Shown here: in pieces, positions 20,357 through 30,834 of the stretch | Position numbering within the stretch: the first letter of the stretch is position 1 | Layout: each line of letters begins with the position of its first letter | NCBI GenBank assembly: GCA_012934845.2 | Contig: WNNJ02000628.1 | Span: 225,144-289,143, forward strand | DNA length: 64,000 nucleotides | Source: Pomphorhynchus laevis | Taxonomy: Eukaryota; Acanthocephala; Palaeacanthocephala; Echinorhynchida; Pomphorhynchidae | Direction: 5' to 3' | Notes under the pieces: generated by a model | The model's input: the letters and a program-made list of their open reading frames with translations, nothing else | Database searches by the model: none | Told to the model about the DNA's origin: nothing | Program-made: the position numbers and the translations under genes

Positions 20357-23300
20357 TCAAGCTATTGTCGTCATCTGCCGACAGGGGTGCCGTCTTGTCG
20401 AGCGAGGACACCGGAGGCTCGCAGACACTGCACGAGCTAATGCAAATCCGATGCGCCTCTTTAGGTGACTTAGTACACTTGGGTAAGCGGATCTGTTACT
20501 CAGGGTTCGCTTGGCGGTGATATCTCTGAGTATACCCATGGCGTATTTTCCGATTCCGCCAGAAGTCGAGAATATGGCAGGAACAAAATATCCGTGTTCG
20601 ACGATTGATATTCTCTCGGCATACTTTGACTGCTTACGGGATTCATTGTAGAGGAAAGAGGATTCTGGGCTACGGTTGACGTTAGATTGGGCAAGTGTTG
20701 AAAAAACGTTGACGTCTATAAACGTCCGCTCGAATCTTTCGCCCCGCATCCCACAGCATACCACATCGAGTCGTGCACCGCTTTCTCTTGACGTTGTTTC
20801 CTTCTCGAAGATCAATGTCTCCGGAACCTCCGCAAGTACGGGCTCAGTAGCAACTCCATGGCATACCTCCGAAAGTTCTAAGGCAAGGATGTCGCGTACG
20901 GCATTATGGCGTATAATCGGAAGACCACCCGTTTTACAGGAGAGAGCATGACTGACAGACTGTGTTGTTCCACATGCGCATTTGTCTTGAGATACGTTTG
21001 GGGGGGTCCAACCATAACGCGAACATAAGGCATCACTGAACTCGTTACGACTGAGATGAAAACCATCCTTGACGAGCGGTAGTGCACTTAACCAAGTTGA
21101 CGCACCAACCATTGCAGCATGTGCGATAATGTTGGAAGATGCCGGGTCCATGCACTGGATAGTGGAAAGTAATTTGTTTTGGAAAGCCTGTGTCCTCATT
21201 TTAGAAATATTGTGAATTGTAGATTTCTGCAAATGACACAGATCGATGACATTTAGCCCGTAATCGAATGTTTTGCAAATTTTTTCCGAGTATTCATACT
21301 CAACGGCACATGCATGTGTCGGGTCCGTGATCCCAATACCACCCAACTTTATCGGAATTGATAAAACTGATTTCCAGTTCGAGTCAACCTTGATTTGTGT
21401 TAATTCAGGTATTAACCTTTCGAAAATGGTCGAACTTACTGAATCAAATTGGGATGGTGAACACTGGACAGTTCTTAGCAGATGGGACCATTTGAACTGA
21501 AACGATTTTGTGAAACCGGCATACGCTACATGAGGGTCAACGTAGGAAATCGACACGAGGCGTTCCAATAACGAAACCCATTTACAACATTTTTCGGATA
21601 TATAGTCGTCGATAAACTTTTCCGTACCAACCGGTGCGCCCAAAATTGAAATGCCTGAAATCGAGTGATTAACCGCTATTTTTGGAGTGGAAAAGTCAGC
21701 ACTCGGATGACCTAGTAGTTGCGTTTTTGTCGCATTGACATGATAACCATATATTGGTCCTTTTCTAATTAGTATTTCCCATACTTTCTGCAAGTCGACC
21801 ATAGTCCCTACGAAATTCGAATCGTCTGCAAACCAACGTTGCAGCACACTAGGAACCGCTCTAGCGATTTCATTCACCAATGGAAGGGTAGCCATCGAGA
21901 AAGCCGCCATAGCGAACGGATCACCTTGAGTAAATCCCTCTTCTGACAGTATACTATCTCCACCAAGACAGAGTTTGGCTGGTCGCATGTATATGTTGTT
22001 CAGTGCTGTATACAACGAAGGGCATACATATTGAATGTTGTGTAGTGCAGCTTTTCTGTTAATGGCATTAAATGCATTAGAGGCATCAACTGCCAGGATG
22101 CAATGGTCTTCCTTCGCTTGGAAAGCATCCCGTACAGATCGAATGGCATACTCAATCCCCGCTTTCTGTGAGGCGGCTAACTGTATACAACCGGCGGATT
22201 CCTGTAAATCAAAGGTAATGATCTTTAGGAGAGCCTTACAAATGATTCGCCTTGGAACCTCGCATATTCCAATCGGACGAACCCCTCCATTCTTCTTCTT
22301 GATTGCTACAAGCCTGCAAGCTGTAAAAGCATCAAGTGAGCCGGGAATCACGCTTTCCGCTGCGATATGAGTTCCAAGGTCGGCAAGAGCCTTTGCCAAT
22401 GACTGTGAATGACTGCCAAACTTAGTAAGCATGCTGCGCCATAAGTTCGAGTCCATCCCTGATGGACCAGCACTGCCGTTGGTCTCAAGACTTGCCTTGA
22501 TAATTCTCTCCTCGTCGAGTTCGAAAAATCGAACTGGATGATGCCGCAAGGAATCGTGCAAGGGGAATTGTAACAATGCTTCGGGACGAGCTGTTGAGGC
22601 TTTGGGGTGAAGGCTCTGTAGAATATCCTTCACGGAACTGCCGTTGATTTTGGTGTCATAAGATAGTACACCTTCCTCATAATCCCCTGTCAGAACAGAT
22701 CCCGCTGCACTAAGCTTACCATTCGTTATCATTCGAATGTATCGTTTTTTCCAATCTTGTTTAGTAATCGGTTTTGTTCTTCTCATGTTTTGCTGCAAGT
22801 ATTCTGCTTCTTCACATAGCTCAATAAAACGCTTCTCACTCCACAAGAGTAAGCGTCGTTCTATGGTTTTCCGAATCGAGGCGATTTTCCTCGTGTGGAT
22901 TCTCTGAAGAATTAGGTGTGAGAATACGGACGCCATCTTTAGGGAATCAATTGACTGTGGCTGTGACTGTGTAATGTCGGCGAAGAAGGATGTTAAAATC
23001 TGTATGAATTTATGGCTTGCCGAACAAGCAGGTAGTGTCATGAGATTAGGTCGCCATTGACACGTCTGCTCAAATAAATCGGCTGGCGACATCGCCTCGG
23101 ACAGAGTTGCGCAACCAGTCAAGGTGCTCACAATGTTGTTACCGTTTTGTTCGGAAATGTTAGTACCGCCGGTAGGAAATACACTATTTGTACAAAGTGT
23201 ATTCTGAGTCATTCCATTACCGAAGGGAATCGTTTCATCAACTCTATTTATTGGTTCATCGGCGGAAGTCGAAGGTACCATCTGAAGTACAATATTTGTA

Positions 23301-23434
23301 CGATTGTTACAGTCGGGAGCACGACAATTCACACAAGGAACTCCTGCCTTCGCGCATCTGCAAGCTTTACATTTCGCAGACGGACCATTGCATCCGCAGC
23401 ACAATCTCTGACCTGATGGTTTTCCTTTGGGCAT
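20357..23434 (-). CDS. Retrotransposon protein: CXC cysteine cluster, RT, R2-type restriction-like endonuclease (copy D)
   Basis: 1,025 aa from ATG 23,434 (MPKGKPSGQR). Cysteine cluster CCGCNG..CKACRC..CVNC..C at ~11-43. RT core: AIKKKNGGVRPIGICEVPRR, AVDASNAFNAINR (~446), GFTQGDPFAMAAF, WFADDSNFVG (catalytic F-A-D-D ~534), YGYHVNATKTQ. Then LGGIGITDP, GASTWLSALP, finger CACGTTQSVSHALSC (~815), RHNAVRD (~841), LDVVCCG (~887), FIDVNVF (~906). No break seen. The protein probably binds its 3' UTR, nicks an (AAT)n target and copies its RNA into it, acting in the nucleus. The finger is CX1CX7HX3C, within the range known for RLE proteins. Assignment to a named clade needs a tree; I place it only in the RLE-bearing group. 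Confidence 0.88.
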   Translation of the reverse strand: MPKGKPSGQRLCCGCNGPSAKCKACRCAKAGVPCVNCRAPDCNNRTNIVLQMVPSTSADEPINRVDETIPFGNGMTQNTLCTNSVFPTGGTNISEQNGNNIVSTLTGCATLSEAMSPADLFEQTCQWRPNLMTLPACSASHKFIQILTSFFADITQSQPQSIDSLKMASVFSHLILQRIHTRKIASIRKTIERRLLLWSEKRFIELCEEAEYLQQNMRRTKPITKQDWKKRYIRMITNGKLSAAGSVLTGDYEEGVLSYDTKINGSSVKDILQSLHPKASTARPEALLQFPLHDSLRHHPVRFFELDEERIIKASLETNGSAGPSGMDSNLWRSMLTKFGSHSQSLAKALADLGTHIAAESVIPGSLDAFTACRLVAIKKKNGGVRPIGICEVPRRIICKALLKIITFDLQESAGCIQLAASQKAGIEYAIRSVRDAFQAKEDHCILAVDASNAFNAINRKAALHNIQYVCPSLYTALNNIYMRPAKLCLGGDSILSEEGFTQGDPFAMAAFSMATLPLVNEIARAVPSVLQRWFADDSNFVGTMVDLQKVWEILIRKGPIYGYHVNATKTQLLGHPSADFSTPKIAVNHSISGISILGAPVGTEKFIDDYISEKCCKWVSLLERLVSISYVDPHVAYAGFTKSFQFKWSHLLRTVQCSPSQFDSVSSTIFERLIPELTQIKVDSNWKSVLSIPIKLGGIGITDPTHACAVEYEYSEKICKTFDYGLNVIDLCHLQKSTIHNISKMRTQAFQNKLLSTIQCMDPASSNIIAHAAMVGASTWLSALPLVKDGFHLSRNEFSDALCSRYGWTPPNVSQDKCACGTTQSVSHALSCKTGGLPIIRHNAVRDILALELSEVCHGVATEPVLAEVPETLIFEKETTSRESGARLDVVCCGMRGERFERTFIDVNVFSTLAQSNVNRSPESSFLYNESRKQSKYAERISIVEHGYFVPAIFSTSGGIGKYAMGILRDITAKRTLSNRSAYPSVLSHLKRRIGFALARAVSASLRCPRSTRRHPCRQMTTIA

Positions 23435-23634
23435 GATTGTTTGCTTCGTTATATGTCGGCGAGCGTGAGCGAGCCGACGCAGTCCTTGTAATTAGTGTAT
23501 GATAACTTGTAATTAGTGTATAATAATGTAAGAACTTTAATAACCAATACTTTTGTAACCTGTATTAATAATAACCAAGAAAGTTGTGTGGTAAGTTGTT
23601 CAGAAATTATCTTGAACACTTATAACTTTTTCTT

Positions 23635-23790
23635 GATAATCGCTCTTCTATAATCGTTCTTCTATAATCGTTCTTCTATAATCGTTCTTCTATAATCGTT
23701 CTTCTATAATCGTTTGTGATATGATCGTTTATCTAATCGGTTGGTATATTTGATATAATCGCTCTTCTATAATCGTTCTTTGTATGATAT
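23635..23790 (-). repeat. 5'-UTR tandem 14-mers of RLE copy D
   Basis: TATAATCGTTCTTC is repeated about five times in a row at 23,650-23,710, and again near 23,760, with a diverged stretch (TGATATGATCGTTTATC) between. Related to 20,040-20,165. Confidence 0.8.
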
Positions 23791-23850
23791 TTATTGTATA
23801 TAGTTATTTGTTAACAGCTTAGAATTTCAAATATATTATATTATTATTAT

Positions 23851-25445
23851 TATATATTATATTATATTATCATATATTATTTTTTTTTATAATTTTTTTT
23901 AAATACAAACATTTAAGAATACAGTCAAATAATAGTTATTAAGTCTTGTTCCATGCTGACTAACTGACTAAATTTTCGACGTACGAGCAGCACGTATAGA
24001 CATCGAAGACATTTTTGCTAAAGCAAAACCGACTCTACTCCTTATATTTCGGATACAGGCGCTGTAATTATCGCAAGTTCTATCTGCTCGTATCTTTGCT
24101 ATTTTCTTTAAAATCATCTGTGCTGTACTGCCAAGGGCACCGTTGGAGGCAAGAACAATAGGATAAAATGACGATCGTTCAAACCGTGCTATTCTTTCAC
24201 CATACTTCGAGTTTTTTCTAGCCTCGTGATAGTTAAAAGCATTGCTTGTCGTGCCAGATGAATAAGAAGGAGCAAGATGGCTGAAAACACAAATGTCAAA
24301 TAATGACCGCTCCGTCTTATCCCCAAACAGACCGTAACACGCAACATCAACTCTAGAATTACGATCAAGGGTCGTTGTGGAATTTTTGAAAACTATTCCT
24401 TCAGGCAAAGGTTGTAAAGGAGGTTCAATTGATGTTGAACTGCATACATCGGCTAGTTCTTTAGCAATAATATCACGAACCACGTTATGTCTAATTGTTG
24501 GAATACCACCGGACTGACAAGCAACAGCATGACAAATATCAAAATTGTGTCCACACAAACATTTCATGGGTGAGTCCGGAGGTTTCCATCCATAGCGTGA
24601 TGCCAGAGCATCTTGAAATTGCCTTTTGCTTAAGTGGTGATTAAGTACTAATGAAGGTTTTGCTGAAAGCCAATTAGATGCCCCTTTACAGGCTGCGAAA
24701 TCGAGACAAGCGCTAATAGTCGCTGATTTTGATTTAACCCTCATCAATCGAGTTTTGATAGATTCTTGCTTATATATTCTTATTTCTCGCGCAATTTGGG
24801 CATATCTAATCTCTAAATCACTTCCTGATAATCCATCTAGTAGAGGTTGGCTCATGCGTAATGAACTATCATATTCCGAAAGAGGATTACTATTCGGGTC
24901 TAGTATACCCAATCCACCGTAGCGTAATGGAATCATTATCGAATCAAGTTGTCCCGTATCTAAATCAACTCCTGTCAACTTCGGAATGATCGTGTCGAAT
25001 ATATACGATGAAAGACGTTCGTAACATGTGCTACTAGCCATACAAGTTCGTTGAACATAATTCCACTTGAATTGGAGCGCCTGCGTCAAAGCTGCAAAAG
25101 CGACGTATGGATCTTCATTCGCTACTAAATTCAAATTTTTTAATGATTCAATCCAGTTTTCAATTTTGCCATGAACAAATTGGTCCATATATGTTTGATC
25201 TCCAATGGCAGAACCAAGAATTTCTGTACCTTGGTATATAATCTTAAGCCCTGTACCACAGAAAGTCTTCTCTGCTAATTTTATTTGATCTTTATGTACT
25301 AGAACCTGGCATTTTTGTTCATTTAGATGAAATCCATATCTATGGCCGATTTCGCGGATACCATTCCAGACTCTCAATACATCAGATCGACTACCCACAC
25401 AATTCGCATCGTCTGCAAACCAGCGATGAGTAACGTTTGGTGCTA
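23851..25445 (-). mobile_element. CXC-RT-RLE retrotransposon, copy E (5'-truncated)
   Basis: Only the 3' half remains, from just before the RT active site. The 5' junction near 25,440-25,470 has small duplications (GATGAGTAACG three times) and abuts a rearranged LINE family A piece. The 3' end runs into (ATT)n at about 23,830-23,880. Confidence 0.8.
23968..25440 (-). pseudogene. C-terminal half of RLE element protein (copy E)
   Basis: An open frame of about 490 codons without a proper start: it enters at RWFADDANCVGSR (RT motif C), then YGFHLNEQKCQ, LGILDPN, GASNWLSAKP, the finger CLCGHNFDICHAVAC, RHNVVRD, RVDVACYG and LFDICVFSHLAPSY, KNSKYGERI. The frame is free of stops, so the copy was truncated on arrival and is not old. 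It cannot encode a full RT. Confidence 0.82.
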
Positions 25446-25469
25446 GATGAGTAACGATGAGTAACGTTT

Positions 25470-25690
25470 GGTGTAGAGAAACTATGACACTACATAATTT
25501 ATGATCGCGCGATATGAGTAAGTCGTTATAAACTTTAAGACATGCAATTTCGGTAGAGTAATTAGAGCGAAAAGCGGCTTGGAAGGGAGGAAATAAGTTA
25601 GAGGAATAGAGATATGTATTAACTTGCTTAAGAATCCTGTTAAATTTTCTTCTTATCTACAAACTAAGCTATCATATATTATTATAATAA
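25470..25690. mobile_element. Rearranged LINE family A fragment
   Basis: 25,472-25,630 matches 26,880-27,035 (minus orientation, RT region, HSTEIACLKVYNDLL). 25,629-25,672 then matches 28,792-28,832 in the opposite orientation (linker). The two family A pieces are joined head to head. The segment ends in ATATATTATTATAATAATAAT. Confidence 0.7.
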
Positions 25691-28660
25691 TAATACAAAT
25701 TTATTTAATGTGGCAAATGCGTACAAGCTGTACGCTTACAAGTCCACAAACAAAAATGAGAAAGTCAAGCAGTTAAATTGTTCAGATGGGATCGGATTTG
25801 TCGTTTGAAGCACTGCAGGGAAGTTGATTGGCGTATATGAATGGGCAGATGATTCCACGATAGAGGAGCAGCCACCAGGAAGGAGCGGAGTCCAAATGAG
25901 GTAGAGTAGTTTGGGACATGTAAAAGAAGGGAATTACAGGAACGCAAGGAACAGTAAACAGGACGGGAATTATCAAGAAAAGGAAGGTTGAGAAATGAAG
26001 GGGTATGAAAAGTTACAAGGCGGAAAGCAACGATAAGAAGACGAATTTGAACACGACAATAAATTGTAGGCAAATCGAGAGAAGCAAGATGGTAGGATGT
26101 GTGATCAAAACGACGAAGACGGAGGAGAATTCGGACAGCTGCGTTGACGATGCGTTGTAGGGGAAGAAGAGTGGATTTAGGTGAGTTGGAAAATAGACTA
26201 AGACAATAATCGAGTCTAGAAAAAAGGAGAGATGATATGAGAGTCATACAAGAAGGGAAATCGATCAATCTACGAACTTGACGGAGGTTGCGGAGTATCA
26301 AGGTAGATGAGCGTACTTTATCTCTAACGAAAGGTTTAAGTGAAAGTCGGTTGTCAAAATGGAAGCCTAGGAAAACGAGATTATCAACGATAGGAAGAAT
26401 TGTAGAATTTAATGATACGGAGGGAGGTTCGAAGCCGAGGCGTCGAGGTAGGATCCACATAATTTTGGATTTATCAGGATTCAGAGAAAGGCGAAGGGAA
26501 GAAAGATGATTGGAAATTGAGACAAGACAGTCGGAAGCAGAAACACTAAGATCGCGAATACGATAAACAGGTGCATGAGCATAGATGAGAATGTCATCAG
26601 CATATTGCATAACATGGAAGTTAAATTTATGAGAAATCGAAGACAAATCACCAAGAAGAAGAGAGAAAAGTATAGGGCCTAATACGGAGCCTTGCGGAAC
26701 ACCGGACGAGATTAGAGAAGGATGCGTGAGAGAGAAGAGTTAGAATAGACGCGAAATGTACGGTTTGATAGATATGAAGAAAACCATGATACAGTGGGTA
26801 AAGAGAAGCCATAATCGTGACGAAGACGATGGAGAAGAATCGAGTGATCGACAATGTCGAAAGCAGATGATAGATCAAGAGAAACTATGACACTACATAA
26901 TTTTTGATGGCGCTAAATGAGTAAGTCGTTATATACTTTAAGACATGCAATTTCAGTAGAGTGATTAGAGCGGAAAGCGGCTTGGAAGGGAGGAAATAAG
27001 TTAGAGGAATAGAGATATGTATTAACTTGCTTGAGAACGAGACGCTCAAGGAGTTTAGAGAGGGTTGGGAGAAGTGAGATTGGACGGTACGAAGATGGTA
27101 GTGAAGAGTCGAGAGATTGCTTTTTGATGATAGGACGAACAGTGGCGCATTTCCAGATGGAAGGAAATGTACAGCTACGGATGGACGAGTTGAACAATGT
27201 GGTTAGGAAGGGTAAGATAAAAGTGCAGATATTTTTAAGTAAGTGAGTGGGAATTGGGTCAGAAGGAGAGGTTTTATTAGGTAATGACAGCAGAACCGAA
27301 GAAACTTCATCAGACGAAACGGGAAGAAGGTGGAATAGTTCTGGGAGGGAAGTATTTAAAGATAAGAGTGGGTACAAGGGGGCTATGGGTAGTAGGGAAA
27401 GTAAATTAGATAGCTTAGTTTGTAGATAAGAAGAAAATTCATCAGGATTTATATTACAAAGGGTAGATGATCGTGAAAGAATTGAGTTTAAGATTTTCCA
27501 ATGAGATTTCGAGTTGGAAGATGACTCGAGTTGATTTCGCCAAAAGAGAGTACGTTTAGTACGTATAAGAATGATATGTGAACGGCGTTGAGAAAAGTAG
27601 GAATCACGAAGATTTGGAGGGAGTGAGTTGGGTGAACGTTTAAGAAAGACTACAGTCAGAATCGAACCAGGGAGCATGGCGCAAGCGCTGGGAACGTCGA
27701 AGTCGACTAGGTAGAAGGTTATTGAGGATCGACGTAAGTTCAGAATCAAACAGAATGCAGAGATCATCGGGAGAGAGATAGTTAAGAGGAAGTGAAAAGA
27801 GTGAAGAATTGAGTAAGGCTGTGCAGAGAATAGGGATATCGAGAAGCTTCCAGGGTCGACTTGGTGTAGATAATGGTAAAGGCGGAGAAGGAGGATGGGG
27901 ACGAGTAAGAGTAAGAGTGACAAGGAAATGATCGGACAAACCAGGATCAGTAATTGACAAGGAGGTATAGTCATTGAAGCAGTTAGGAACAGCAATGATG
28001 TCGAGAGCACCGCCGAGAATATGAGTTGGGCTTGTTGAAAGTAATTTATAGTTAAAATCAGAAAAAAGATTAGTTAAAGTGATAGAGTCAGAGTCAGACG
28101 GGCGATCAAGACGAATGTTAAAGTCACCGAGAACAAAAGAAGGAGTATAAGACAATGAACAGTGAGACATTAGATCTGCAAGGTCGTTAAAGAAGATACG
28201 TGATGGGGCAACTGAACCTGGACGGTATACAATCACAAGTTCCAGAGGGAAAGGCGTTGATAATCTGCATATGAGTAATTCGAACGAGGTGTAACGGATG
28301 TTAACGTTGATTTTACGTAAAGACATTGGGTGACGAGCAATGGCAACAATACCGCCATGGTTAGACGCAGTAGATGTATGAGATGTAATTTGACGAGCTG
28401 ATTCAACTAGAGAACAACCAGAGCGACATAGACGACGAATATCAAGATCGTTGGAGTCAGTGTGCCAGGATTCGGTAATGCAGAGAATATCGATAGATAA
28501 TTGATCGAAGATATCGAGAAGCATATCAGCTTTATGAAGAATGGAGCGAGTATTGAATAGACTAAGACGAAAAGTATGCTTAGGAGCGAGATCGACTAGC
28601 GAAGAAGACAAGGGGGAGAGATGGGACGCCATCGAATTTTTGGCCTTGTGTGAAGAACGT
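25690..28660 (-). mobile_element. LINE family A, minus copy (ORF2 nearly full length, broken)
   Basis: Runs from the 5' end near 28,660 to a 3' UTR containing TGGCAAATGCGTACAAGC and an (AAT)n tail at 25,680. Family A belongs to the CR1/L2-like APE group by its endonuclease and RT motifs. No ORF1 is attached. Confidence 0.8.
25765..28632 (-). pseudogene. LINE family A ORF2 (APE endonuclease + RT), frameshifted
   Basis: From ATG 28,632 (MASHLSPLSS): APE domain with FNTRSI, CITESWH, VIVYRPG, LGDFNIRLDR, LDIIAV and DPGLSDH; linker with RHAPWFDSD; RT with KTSPSDPIPTHLLK, YRPISLLPTLSKLLERL, QAAFRSNHSTE and a YADDIL active site (~26,590-26,610); then LNPDKSKIMW and a C-terminal SFGLRSFLVAAPLSWN block. 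The frame is lost at about three points (near 27,700-27,650, 26,900 and 26,650). Family motifs are all present, so the copy decayed after insertion. Confidence 0.8.
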
Positions 28661-28662
28661 GA

Positions 28663-30560
28663 AAATTATATTATACATACTAAACGTACTCTCTTTTGGC
28701 GAAATCAACTCTAGTCCTCTTCCAACTCTAAATCTCATCAGAAAATCTTAAACTCAATTCTTTCACGATCATCTACCCTTTGTAATATAAATCCTGTTAA
28801 ATTTTCTTCTTATCTACAAACTAAGCTATCTAATTTACTTTCCCTACTACCCATAGCCTCCTTGTACCCACTCTTATCTTTAAATACTTCCCTCCCAGAA
28901 CTATTCCACCTTCTTCCCGTTTCGTCTGATGAAGTTTCTTCGGTTCTGCTGTCATTACCTAATAAAACCTCTCCTTCTGACCCAATTCCCACTCACTTAC
29001 TTAAAAATATCTGCACTTTTATCTTACCCTTCCTAACCACATTGTTCAACTCGTCCATCCGTAGCTGTACATTTCCTTCCGACTGGAAATGCGCCGGTGT
29101 TCGTTCTCTCCTCAAAAAGCAATATTTCGACCATTCACTATTATCTTCGTACCGTCCTAACTCACTTTTTCTAACCCTCTCTAAACTCCTTGAGCGTCTC
29201 GTTCTCAGCAAGTTAATACATATCTCTATTCCTCTAACTTATTTCCTCCCTTCCAAGCCGCTTTCCGCTCTAATCACTCTACTGAAATTGCATGTCTTAA
29301 AGTATATAACGACTTACTCATTTAGCGCCATCAAAAATTATGTAGTGTCATAGTTTCTCTTGATCTATCATCTGCTTTCGACATTGTCGATCACTCGATT
29401 CTTCTCCATCGTCTTCGTCACGATTATGGCTTCTCTTTACCCACTGTATCATGGTTTTCTTCATATCTATCAAACCGTACATTTCGCGTCTATTCTAACT
29501 CTTCTCTCTCACGCATCCTTCTCTAATCTCGTCCGGTGTTCCACAATGCTTCGTATTAGGCCCTTCGCTTTTTTCTCCTTTTCTCGGTGATTTGTCTTCT
29601 ATTTTTCATACATTTAACTTCCGTGTTATGCAATATGCTGATGATATTCTCATCTATGCTCACGCACCTGCTTATCGTATTCATGATCTTTGTGTTTCTG
29701 CGTCAAACTGTCTTGTCTCAATTTTCAATCACCTTTCTTCTCTTCTCCTTTCTCTGAATCCTAATAAATCAAAAATAATGTGGATCCTTCCTTGACGCTT
29801 CGGCGTAGAACCTCCCTCCGTATCATTAAATTCTACAATTCTCCCTATCATTGACAATCTCGTTTTCTTAGGCTTTCATTTTGACAACAGACTTTCACTT
29901 AAACATTTCGTTAAAGATAAAGTACGATCATATACCCTGATTATCCGCAATCTCTGTCAAGTTCGTAGATTGATCAATTTCCCTTTTTGTATGACTCTCA
30001 TATCTTCTATCCTGTTCTCAAGACTTGATTACTGTCTTATTTTATTTTCCAACTCACCTTAATTTACTCTTCTTCCTTTACAACGCATCATCAACGCAAC
30101 CGTCCGAGTTCTCCTCCGTCTTCGTCGTTTTGATCATACATCCCACCATCTTGTTTCTCTCGATTGGCCTACCATTTATTGCCGTGTTCAAATTCGTCTT
30201 CTTATCATTTCTTTTCGCCTTATAACTTATCATACCCCTTCATTTCTCAACCTTCATTTTCTCGACAATTCTCGTTCTGTGTAATGTGGTCTTCGTTCCC
30301 GTAATTCCCTTCTTTTACATGTATCAAACTACTCTACCTCTTTTAGCTTCCGCTCCTTCGTTGTGGCTGCTCCTCTCTCGTGGAATCATCTGCCCGTTCA
30401 TATCGCAAATCAACATCAATGCCGTGCTTCAAACGCCAAATCCAATTTCATTTCAACAATTAACTAATTAATCTGTGACTTTTGCTGTTCTTTTTTGTTA
30501 GTGGTCATGTAAACGTGCAGTTTGCACGCATTTGCCACGTTAAATAAATTATTTTTAATT
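28663..30560 (+). mobile_element. LINE family A, + copy, right half (left half at 11,753-12,097)
   Basis: Begins at TATACATACTAAACGTACTC, exactly where the left half stops, and continues through the linker, RT (YADDILIYAHAP at about 29,632-29,665) and C-terminal region to AACGTTAAATAAATTATTT at 30,540-30,555. Several frame breaks and stops. It lies head to head with the minus copy. Confidence 0.8.
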
Positions 30561-30830
30561 GCTTCAACAATAAACATATTCAGACCAAAAATTGATTAAG
30601 AATTTGTATATATTATCTCTATAAAACGGAATAGTTCAGTTAAAATAGCATTCCACAACTTCAAATCGTCAGCATAAGCTAATTGCGATACATTGATTAA
30701 CGTCAACAACCCTTTTGATAAAAATGTAAGATAGTAATGGGCCTAGAACTGTTCCTTGAGGTACACCATGTATAATACGACGTTGAGTGGGCAAAGCACT
30801 ACCTACTCTCACAAAATTGACGACCACTTA
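30560..30830 (-). mobile_element. CR1-like LINE fragment (RT motifs B-C)
   Basis: The minus strand reads HGVPQGTVLGPLLSYIFI, then after a shift LAYADDLKLWNAILTEL: the PQG and YADD blocks of an RT. It lies between two family A copies. Confidence 0.7.
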
Positions 30831-30834
30831 CGTA

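Larger units (their letters stand above)
20236..23850 (-). mobile_element. CXC-RT-RLE retrotransposon, copy D (looks complete, ~3.6 kb)
   Basis: The 3' end runs into ATTATAATAATAATAATAATAAT (20,232-20,262). The 5' UTR has two blocks of the 14-mer repeat and ends near (ATT)n at 23,835. ORF intact. Its protein differs greatly from copy C, so the array was built from several lineages rather than by recent duplication of one. Confidence 0.8.

Noticed and set aside
29632-29660. CTGATGA-type matches in RT genes
   Set aside because: They are the Ala-Asp-Asp codons of the RT active site (GCTGATGAT), not ribozyme cores.
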